Assembly: GCA_036961445.1 (NCBI GenBank)
Contig: JBALVO010000161.1
Span: 1-6,823, forward strand
Direction: 5' to 3'
Source: JBALVO01 sp036961445
GTDB taxonomy: Bacteria > Pseudomonadota > Gammaproteobacteria > Pseudomonadales > Halieaceae
Length of the DNA stretch: 6,823 nt
The position numbers and the translations under genes were made by a program. This document shows, piece after piece, positions 1 through 5,342 of this stretch. The stretch's first letter is position 1; every line of letters starts with the position of its first letter. Under the pieces are notes generated by a model. The model made no database searches. It was not told the DNA's origin and worked only from the letters and a program-made list of their open reading frames with translations.

Positions 1-620
1 GGGCTGATGTCTTTGCCACCAACCTGCATAATCTGTATTGGCGGTGGCTGGACTTTATACCCAACGGCAGAATCTCCCGGGTGCTGGGTCTCTTTGTGCT
101 GGGTTTTTATCTCTCTCGTTCTGATTTTTTTGTAGACAACATTTATAACCGAAGGCACCTGCTGCTTTACCTGGTGTTAGGTATTACGGCGACCGCTGCA
201 TCGCGTTACATGGGTACTAATATCAGTCGCTGGGCTGTGTCTGGCCTGGATGTGATGATGAAAATGGTTCTGGTTATGGGTCAGGTATGCCTTGCCATGG
301 CTTATATGGCGCTGTTGGCACAGGTGTTTCGCCACGATTGGGGCAAAATTCTGCTATACCCCCTGACTCTGGTGGGGCGCATGGCCTTTACCAGTTATCT
401 CCTGCAAACGGTGGTAGGTATCACCCTGTTTTATGGGATTGGCTTTGGTCTCTGGGGTACCCTGGGTCTGGCTCAATTGTGCTTGCTGGCGTTGTGTATC
501 TATGCATTTCAGGCGCTGTTTTGTAGCATCTGGTTACGCTACTTCAAGCAGGGGCCCGTCGAATGGTTTTGGGCTAGCCTTACGGCAAACCAGTTCAGAT
601 CTAATTGGCGTACCGTATAG
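1..620 (+). CDS. DUF418 (YeiB-like) membrane protein, C-terminal part (5' end outside window)
   Basis: The reading frame is open from the first full codon (base 3) to the TAG at 618-620, giving about 205 residues. The GTG at 81 is not the real start, because family-like sequence continues upstream of it (WRWLDFIPNGRISRVLG, then a hydrophobic stretch ending in GFYLSR). About five hydrophobic segments are visible, so this is an inner-membrane protein. The DUF418 hallmarks are GRMAFTSYLLQ (bases 375-407), a following segment with GIGFGLWG, and the terminal WLRYFKQGPVEWFWASLT block (GPVEW at 552-566). Full-length family members are usually around 400 residues, so roughly half is missing. The biochemical role of DUF418/YeiB proteins is not settled; transport or envelope functions have been suggested. 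It converges on the symporter gene across a 97-bp gap. Family assignment is confident, function unknown. Confidence 0.88.
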   Translation, partial: ADVFATNLHNLYWRWLDFIPNGRISRVLGLFVLGFYLSRSDFFVDNIYNRRHLLLYLVLGITATAASRYMGTNISRWAVSGLDVMMKMVLVMGQVCLAMAYMALLAQVFRHDWGKILLYPLTLVGRMAFTSYLLQTVVGITLFYGIGFGLWGTLGLAQLCLLALCIYAFQALFCSIWLRYFKQGPVEWFWASLTANQFRSNWRTV

Positions 621-621
621 T

Positions 622-648
622 CCGGGAGTCTGTTCCCTGAACTCCTGG
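622..648. terminator. hairpin between convergent genes, possible weak terminator
   Basis: CCGGGAGT (622-629) pairs with ACTCCTGG (641-648), an 8-bp stem with one G-U pair and an 11-base loop. It begins two bases after the stop codon of the DUF418 gene and lies between convergent genes, where a terminator is expected. No T-run follows on either strand, so it is not a canonical intrinsic terminator. The rest of the 621-717 gap shows nothing else clear. Confidence 0.3.
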
Positions 649-717
649 CATACAAGTTACGATAATCGCACAAACAAGCTGACAAAGCGGAAAGCGCGAT
701 AGACTTGCTGCTCGCCA

Positions 718-2271
718 CTAGCGCCAGTTGAATAACGGCGTATCGGAAATGTCATTCCCATCCACATCCCGCATCGGTTTGGGCGGGCAGGATTCCTGGG
801 TCAGCAGCGAAACCGCTATAAGTGCTGTCAGGCTGCAGACAAAGGCGGGCACTGAGGCAATGTAGATGGCATCCCAGGTTTCCCCATCCACATGGGGTAG
901 AAAGAAAAACACCAGCCCAATCCAGCTGATAGCACCGGTTAGGATCGAGGCTTTGGCGCCGGTGACGTTGGCCTTCTTCCATAAAATGCCACAGACAAAG
1001 CTAGAGGAGATAACCGGAAAAGAAATCGCCCCGGCAAACACCAACAAGTTGTAGAGGTTGCCCATGGCCAATCCGAAAGCGAGGCCCGTGGCGGTAAAAC
1101 ACAGCATGGCGATGCGCGTGGCGAGCATGTGTTGTCGGTCTGTTGTTGCCGGCTTCAGCGCCTTCAGTACGGTATAGCCGAGCAGTGCCCCCGAGGTCAG
1201 CACGGTATCGCCGGCGGTACTGACGATGGCGGAGGCGGCGGCTACGAAAAATAGCACGGTGATCCATTCCGGCACGTAGTGCTGTACAAACCAGGGGAAG
1301 ATGTTGTCCAGTTCGGCCTCGGGGAAATCGGCGCGGAGAATGAACACACACATACCCACGATCACGGGTACCATACCCAGCACCAGGTAAAACACGCCGC
1401 CGTACACAAAGCCCCGGGTGGCAGCTGACTCGTCCTTGGCGGCCAATGCCCGGGCAGATAAGACAGAACCTCCCATGTCGCCGATGGCGACGGAAAACCA
1501 GGCGGCCAGCATGTAGAAAATTCCCAATATGCCCAGGTAACCGTTGAAGCCTGTGGGTTCGCCGGCGCTGGTGAGCTCGCTGGTATAAAACAGGCTGAAA
1601 GGAGGGGCACCGTCGAGGTTACCGGCTTTCTCGATAAAGGCCATGGGGCCGCCTACCGCGCCAAAGGCATAGGGCAGCACCGCCAGCAGCACCACGGTTA
1701 AAATAATGAAGGCCAGCATATCGGAGCGAGACAGGGCCCACAGGCCGCCGGTCAGGGAAATCGTCAGGATGATGCCCGCCCCGAGCAGGGTGGCGCTGAC
1801 CAGGCCCAGGCCGGTCACGAGGTTGATCAGCACCCCCAGAGACAGCAGCTGTGCCGCAATCCAGGACACATAGGCCAGCATGCCCACGATCAGGCCGGTC
1901 ATGCCAATCTGCCGATCGTAGCGGGCATTGAAGAAATCGATAGCGGTCATGGACCGGGACCGGCGCAGAACCCTCACCAGAAAGAAGCCACAAAAAAGCA
2001 GCGTAAGTACCGGTGACCAGGGATCCCAGACGATCGCCTGGAAGCCGCCGACATAGGCTTCCTTGGCGCCGCCGAGTATCACCGCGCCCCCCAGCCAGGT
2101 GGCGACCACCGAGCCGGTTACGAAGGGCGCGGAAAGACTATGGCCGGCGAGGATAAAGTCTTCGCTGGATTTGGCCCGGCGGGCATAGAACAGGCCCAGA
2201 CCGATGATGGTCAGGAAATAGATAGAGAGCGAGATAACAATCAGGTTGGAACTGTCGCCGATGTCCATCAT
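718..2271 (-). CDS. sodium:solute symporter family (SSF/SSS) transporter
   Basis: This 517-residue multi-pass inner-membrane protein belongs to the SSF family (PutP, SGLT and relatives), which couples Na+ entry to uptake of a solute. About 13 hydrophobic segments are visible, the usual SSS number. Family marks are the first helix (residues 9-30) followed by RRAKSSEDFILAG, the TM2 stretch around TWLGGAVILGG (59-69), the post-TM3 FFNARYDRQIG block (113-123), GGLWALSRSD (175-184), and AAASAIVSTAGD (344-355). Ser351-Thr352 of the last motif match the Ser/Thr that help bind Na+ in PutP and vSGLT. The ATG at 2271 is chosen because AAGG lies five bases upstream and it starts directly before TM1. A TTG at 2322 would add 17 residues and overlap the preceding gene. 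It is probably co-transcribed with the outer-membrane protein gene 38 bp upstream. The substrate cannot be told; solute, amino acid and carboxylate carriers all remain possible. Confidence 0.93.
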   Translation of the reverse strand: MMDIGDSSNLIVISLSIYFLTIIGLGLFYARRAKSSEDFILAGHSLSAPFVTGSVVATWLGGAVILGGAKEAYVGGFQAIVWDPWSPVLTLLFCGFFLVRVLRRSRSMTAIDFFNARYDRQIGMTGLIVGMLAYVSWIAAQLLSLGVLINLVTGLGLVSATLLGAGIILTISLTGGLWALSRSDMLAFIILTVVLLAVLPYAFGAVGGPMAFIEKAGNLDGAPPFSLFYTSELTSAGEPTGFNGYLGILGIFYMLAAWFSVAIGDMGGSVLSARALAAKDESAATRGFVYGGVFYLVLGMVPVIVGMCVFILRADFPEAELDNIFPWFVQHYVPEWITVLFFVAAASAIVSTAGDTVLTSGALLGYTVLKALKPATTDRQHMLATRIAMLCFTATGLAFGLAMGNLYNLLVFAGAISFPVISSSFVCGILWKKANVTGAKASILTGAISWIGLVFFFLPHVDGETWDAIYIASVPAFVCSLTALIAVSLLTQESCPPKPMRDVDGNDISDTPLFNWR

Positions 2272-2309
2272 GTATACCTTATGATTATCCGCTGCAGCGC
2301 TACACCGGG

Positions 2310-3119
2310 TTACAACTGCCAACGCAAATAAATCATAGCGCCGTCATAATTGTAATCTATCTCGTCGTTATTCTTGGTGTCCTTGGCGTCAATACTTACC
2401 AGGTCATAGCCAGCGCCAAGAGAGAGGTTCTCTGTCACCTGGTATTCCCCGGATAGGCTTACATTGTAGAAATCACCATCAGTATTGCCCCGGTCGATGG
2501 CGAATGCCTCCGCTCCTCCGCGGATTAGCCAGTCCTTGCCCAGTAGCCATGTACCCGATAAGCCAACCATGGGAAAAGGTTCCGTAGTGCCGTCTTCTGC
2601 ACGAATATCGAAATCCTTACTGCCCAGCCGTACGTCCAGGTCGATAAGGTATACACCCACAGATAAGCCCAGTTCCCAGCTTTGTTGTTGCAAGAAGGAC
2701 CAGGTGTAGCCGCCGCGATACATGCCAAGGTCCAGTTTGCTATCTACCTGGGTGCCGGCGGGGAAGATGACGCCGTCGAAGGCGATATCGCTATCCAGTG
2801 CCTTGTCGCCAGTGCGATCCATATTCATGTAGCTAAAGAAGAACCTGTGCTTGGGCCAGGGTCTGGCGGCGATGGCAGCGCGCAGGATTACGTCATCATC
2901 GTCCATGCCCAGATCTTCTTCAAGATCGATTCGGGTGCCCAGCAGATCGTCTGAGGACTTTCGCAGCTTGCTGTCATAATTAGCGAAATAGGCGCCTGCG
3001 TAAATGGAGGTACCATCCCGTTGCAGCCAGATATCTCCGGTGGCGGTGTCGCCCAGCGCGCAAGGACTGGCGAATATGAAGATCACTGTGCCTGTTAGCT
3101 GGTAAACCCTTGCTTGCAT
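2310..3119 (-). CDS. outer-membrane beta-barrel protein, function unknown
   Basis: This 269-residue protein has an N-terminal signal peptide: Arg4, hydrophobic core LTGTVIFIFAS (8-18), and likely cleavage near ALG-DT (21-25). Cys20 follows Pro, so it does not form a lipobox. The mature part has alternating polar/hydrophobic, aromatic-rich strands separated by acidic loops, for example RFFFSYMNM (92-100), LGMYRGGYTWSF (131-142), WELGLSVGVYLIDLDVRL (148-165), FYNVSLSGEYQV (217-228) and a final AMIYLRWQL (261-269). That is typical of a small outer-membrane barrel of perhaps 10-12 strands. The TRIDLEEDLG block (62-71) and FPAGTQVDS (119-127) resemble an uncharacterised proteobacterial outer-membrane family. 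The chain ends in Leu, not the commonest Phe. The ATG at 3119 gives the complete signal peptide; AGGG lies about nine bases upstream. It is the first gene of a minus-strand unit with the symporter, so a role in solute passage is plausible but unproven. Confidence 0.82.
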   Translation of the reverse strand: MQARVYQLTGTVIFIFASPCALGDTATGDIWLQRDGTSIYAGAYFANYDSKLRKSSDDLLGTRIDLEEDLGMDDDDVILRAAIAARPWPKHRFFFSYMNMDRTGDKALDSDIAFDGVIFPAGTQVDSKLDLGMYRGGYTWSFLQQQSWELGLSVGVYLIDLDVRLGSKDFDIRAEDGTTEPFPMVGLSGTWLLGKDWLIRGGAEAFAIDRGNTDGDFYNVSLSGEYQVTENLSLGAGYDLVSIDAKDTKNNDEIDYNYDGAMIYLRWQL

Positions 3120-3148
3120 TGGCGAGTTCCCTGATGGTGGAGGATCTA

Positions 3149-3154
3149 AATATA
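3149..3154 (-). promoter_or_regulatory. possible -10 element for the outer-membrane protein gene
   Basis: On the minus strand this reads TATATT, five of six matches to TATAAT, and would place transcription start near 3142, about 23 bases before the ATG at 3119. No recognisable -35 lies at 16-18 bases spacing (CGCAGA at 17), so the promoter would need an activator or may lie elsewhere. Confidence 0.25.
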
Positions 3155-3361
3155 AGGGTTCCAGCAGCGTATCTGCGGGCGCCCGGAGCAGGTCGAAATT
3201 CTACGTGTGTGGCAGTCAAGTCACCCGATCTGATCCCGGCTAGTGATCTTCAGACCCTGCTTGCTCAATGAGCCGCGTAACGACGGTCAAGTATAAGTAG
3301 TATTACCGGGGTGTGGAAAGTAAATAGCCATGCAAAGCAGTTTGGCTGAGGCCACACAGGA

Positions 3362-3389
3362 TAATGATTGTTGACCTACCTGATCATTA
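3362..3389. repeat. inverted repeat overlapping the -35, candidate operator
   Basis: TAATGAT (3362-3368) and ATCATTA (3383-3389) form a perfect 7-bp inverted repeat with 14 bases between the arms. Arm centres are 21 bp apart, two helical turns, as expected for a dimeric regulator. The right arm overlaps the proposed -35 hexamer at 3386-3391, where a bound repressor would block RNA polymerase. I cannot assign it to a regulator family; it does not match the FadR or PsrA consensus as I know them. Confidence 0.4.
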
Positions 3390-3414
3390 CATCACGGTCT
3401 GCTGCCGATATAGT
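3386..3414 (+). promoter_or_regulatory. sigma70-type promoter for the crotonase-LLM operon
   Basis: The -35 is ATTACA (3386-3391, four of six to TTGACA), followed by a 17-base spacer and a -10 of TATAGT (3409-3414, five of six to TATAAT). Start of transcription would be near 3421, giving a short leader of about 23 bases containing the ribosome-binding site GGGAG (3433-3437). Optimal spacing and position make this the best promoter candidate in the window. Confidence 0.55.
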
Positions 3415-3443
3415 GGCTCCCTGTTCCCCATTGGGAGAAGCCT

Positions 3444-4250
3444 ATGAGTGAAGATGTTGTACTGAATGTGGACGATGGCGTCGCCGTTATCACCTTCAAC
3501 AGAGCCGGGGAGCTCAATACTTTCAACCAGGGGATGATTGAGGGTCTGGGAGCTGCCTATCGGCGCTGCGATGAGGACGACGATATCAAGGTTGTAGTGG
3601 TCACGGGTGCCGGGCGGGCTTTTTGTGCTGGCGCTGATTTGAGCTCTGGCGAAGAGGCCTTGGGTACTCCGGGCGATCTCAAGCTTAGCTCCTGTCCCCT
3701 GTCCTTCCAGGCCTGGGACATTCGCAAACCCGTGATTGCCGCCTGCAACGGCCACGCCATTGGTGTTGGTCTGGGTATCGCTCTACAGTGCGATATGCGG
3801 GTATTGGCCAACGAGGGGAAGTATGCCGTGATGCAGGTGCGGCGGGGTGTGGTGGCGGATTTTGCCGTGGAATACATCCTGCCGAAGATGATTGGCTTCG
3901 AACGCGCTTTCGAAATGATCGTTGGTGGCGTAACCCTGACCGGTGAGCAGGCAAAAGAGTGGGGCCTGGCCAGCCGGGCATGCGCCAGCGCCGATGTGCT
4001 GGACACCGCGCTGGAGCTCGCCAGAGACATGGTCGTGAATTGTTCGCCGCTGGTCATGGGGTTGCACAAGCGAATGCTGTGGCAGGGGCAGGAAAACGCA
4101 TTGCAGCAAATGGTCGCAACAGAAACCCGGGCTCTGCATCACACCATGGGTGGACCCGATGCCCTCGAAGGTGGCATCTCGTGGTTAGAAAAACGCCAAC
4201 CCCAGTGGCGTAGTCGGGTTGGTCGCGACTGGCCCGATTGGCTGTCGTAG
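3444..4250 (+). CDS. crotonase-superfamily protein (enoyl-CoA hydratase/isomerase-like) with atypical active site
   Basis: The 268-residue length is normal for a single-domain crotonase, which binds acyl-CoA thioesters in the cytoplasm and stabilises their enolate. Visible landmarks are the N-terminal strand GVAVITFNR (12-20), VVVVTGAGRAFCAGADLS (50-67) with the first oxyanion-hole segment, KPVIAACNGHAIGVGLG (95-111) with the second, CD (116-117), LTGEQAKEWGL (165-175), and a C-terminal tail with WLEKRQPQW (247-255) common in this superfamily. By ungapped alignment to rat mitochondrial hydratase, the catalytic glutamates are replaced: Glu144 by Gly111 and Glu164 by Gln131. Asp139 in GVVAD sits where 4-chlorobenzoyl-CoA dehalogenase has its nucleophile Asp145 and where many paralogues of the ARRGIVPEA type have Glu. 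The dehalogenase His90 position is Cys84, so dehalogenation is not supported; an isomerase, hydrolase or unusual hydratase is possible. The ATG at 3444 has GGGAG six bases upstream. First gene of an operon with the LLM oxidoreductase 35 bp downstream. Confidence 0.93.
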   Translation: MSEDVVLNVDDGVAVITFNRAGELNTFNQGMIEGLGAAYRRCDEDDDIKVVVVTGAGRAFCAGADLSSGEEALGTPGDLKLSSCPLSFQAWDIRKPVIAACNGHAIGVGLGIALQCDMRVLANEGKYAVMQVRRGVVADFAVEYILPKMIGFERAFEMIVGGVTLTGEQAKEWGLASRACASADVLDTALELARDMVVNCSPLVMGLHKRMLWQGQENALQQMVATETRALHHTMGGPDALEGGISWLEKRQPQWRSRVGRDWPDWLS

Positions 4251-4285
4251 CCGCGACAAAAACCAGCGACAGGAGCGTAACGACA

Positions 4286-5302
4286 ATGTTAAAAATTGAT
4301 TCTTCTTTGATGTTAAATCCCAGTAGGGTGGGCAGCATGGCCGCCGAGCTGGAGCAGGTGGGATTTGATGGGGCGTATACCTTTGAAGGTCAGGGTGATC
4401 CCTTCATCGGTGTTGCTGCAGCGGCGATGACCACCGAGCGCATGGATCTAATGACGTCGATAGCCGTAGGCTTTGCGCGTAATCCGATGTCACTGGCGTA
4501 TCTGGGTACCGATTTACAGGACCTTTCCGGTGGCCGGTTTATACTGGGTCTGGGTACCCAGGTCAAAGCACATGTTGAGCGGCGCTTCAGCATGCCGTGG
4601 TCCAGACCCGCGGCCAGGATGCGCGAATTGGTGCTGGCGACCCAGGCCATTTGGTCGAGCTGGAAGACCGGCGAACGTCTGAACTTTGTCGGGGATTTTT
4701 ATCAGCACACGTTAATGTCCCCCACATTTTCCCCGGACATGACCGAGCTGGATGCACCGCCGATATTTCTTGCCGGTGTCGGACCGAAGATGACTGAGGT
4801 GGCCGGAGAGGTAGGGGATGGTTTTTTTGTCCATCCCTTCCATACCGCGGACTCGCTCCAGCGATTGTCAATTCCGGCACTGCATCGAGGCTTTGCTGCC
4901 GCGGGAAAAAACGCTGCTGCTATCGATAGATACGTCATCTCGGCGCAGGCGATTACCGCCACCGGCCTCAATGAAGAGGAGCTTACTGCCGCCGTAGCAT
5001 CGGCGCGCCACCAGATCGCTTTTTACGCGTCGACCCCTGCCTATTTGCCGGTGCTGGAAGTGCACGGTTTGGAGGGGATGCAGACCGAGGCAAACGCGCT
5101 TATGAAATCTGGCAAGTGGGAGGCACTGGGTGAATTGGTCAGCGATGATATTTTGCATCGCTTTGCGCTGGTCGGCGAGCCGGCTGACGTCGCCAGGCAA
5201 TTACATACCCGTTTTGACGGTGTCGTCGATCGCGTCAGTCCTGTTATCTACGCGCCACGCACTGAGTTATTGGCCGTACTGCTGGGTGAAATACGCAGTT
5301 GA
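4286..5302 (+). CDS. LLM-class (luciferase-like, putatively F420-dependent) oxidoreductase
   Basis: This 338-residue cytoplasmic TIM-barrel protein belongs to the bacterial luciferase-like superfamily, which uses F420 or reduced flavin for hydride transfer or monooxygenation. Diagnostic blocks are FDGAYTFEGQGDPF (27-40), LSGGRFILGLGTQVKAH (80-96), RRFSMPWSRPAARMRE (99-114), HTLMSPTF (141-148), PPIFLAGVGPKMTEVAGEVGDG (158-179, cofactor-side glycines) and FFVHPFHT (180-187). These match, from memory, the family modelled as TIGR03617 (MSMEG_2256-like), common in mycobacteria and also found in proteobacteria. The ATG at 4286 is preferred: AGGAG lies at 4271-4275 and the family N-terminus starts here. 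A TTG at 4238 would add 16 residues overlapping the crotonase stop. Its place behind the crotonase suggests a redox step on a related acyl-CoA, alcohol or aldehyde intermediate, which is inference. Cofactor choice (F420 or FMN) cannot be settled, and no F420 biosynthesis gene is in the window. Confidence 0.9.
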   Translation: MLKIDSSLMLNPSRVGSMAAELEQVGFDGAYTFEGQGDPFIGVAAAAMTTERMDLMTSIAVGFARNPMSLAYLGTDLQDLSGGRFILGLGTQVKAHVERRFSMPWSRPAARMRELVLATQAIWSSWKTGERLNFVGDFYQHTLMSPTFSPDMTELDAPPIFLAGVGPKMTEVAGEVGDGFFVHPFHTADSLQRLSIPALHRGFAAAGKNAAAIDRYVISAQAITATGLNEEELTAAVASARHQIAFYASTPAYLPVLEVHGLEGMQTEANALMKSGKWEALGELVSDDILHRFALVGEPADVARQLHTRFDGVVDRVSPVIYAPRTELLAVLLGEIRS

Positions 5303-5342
5303 TAGTGGCAACGGCGTAAGATTGAGAAATATAGATCGTTGC
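5303..5342. other. 40-bp convergent gap with short inverted repeats
   Basis: The gap between the LLM stop and the acyltransferase stop holds two mutually exclusive short pairings: GCAACG (5308-5313) with CGTTGC (5337-5342), and ATTGAG (5321-5326) with CTCAAT (5342-5347). Loops are long (23 and 15 bases) and there is no T-run, so termination here is possible but weakly supported. Confidence 0.2.

Larger units (their letters stand above)
3120..3443. other. 324-bp divergent intergenic control region
   Basis: This gap separates the minus-strand outer-membrane protein/symporter unit from the plus-strand crotonase operon, so it should carry both promoters. I see no supported coding sequence; open frames reaching in from either side lack a plausible start and are shadows. 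Contents: a possible minus-strand -10 at 3149-3154, an 8-bp perfect palindrome GGGCGCCC at 3177-3184, and, near the right edge, an inverted repeat and a good plus-strand promoter (separate entries). Nothing clear was found at roughly 3190-3360. Confidence 0.7.

Noticed and set aside
81..620. A complete small membrane protein starting at GTG 81
   Set aside because: The frame stays open to the window edge with sequence typical of the middle of DUF418 proteins, so the gene is cut by the window and does not start here.
2272..2322. Extended N-terminus of the symporter from a TTG at 2322
   Set aside because: It would overlap the end of the outer-membrane protein gene and add 17 polar residues before TM1, whereas the ATG at 2271 has AAGG at good spacing.
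3060..3117. Lipoprotein signal around Cys20 of the outer-membrane protein
   Set aside because: The residues before the Cys are Ala-Ser-Pro; Pro at -1 does not fit a lipobox, and a signal peptidase I site follows at ALG-DT.
3557..4069. A 170-codon minus-strand open frame opposite the crotonase gene
   Set aside because: It is a shadow of the crotonase, Ser/Arg/Pro-rich, with no family resemblance or ribosome-binding site of note.
3444..4250. 4-Chlorobenzoyl-CoA dehalogenase as the function of the crotonase
   Set aside because: Only the Asp145 position is shared; the His90 and Trp137 positions are Cys84 and Gln131, so the dehalogenase active site is not present.
4238..4285. Extended N-terminus of the LLM oxidoreductase from a TTG at 4238
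   Set aside because: It overlaps the crotonase stop codon and lacks family-like sequence; the ATG at 4286 has AGGAG upstream and begins at the family's usual N-terminus.
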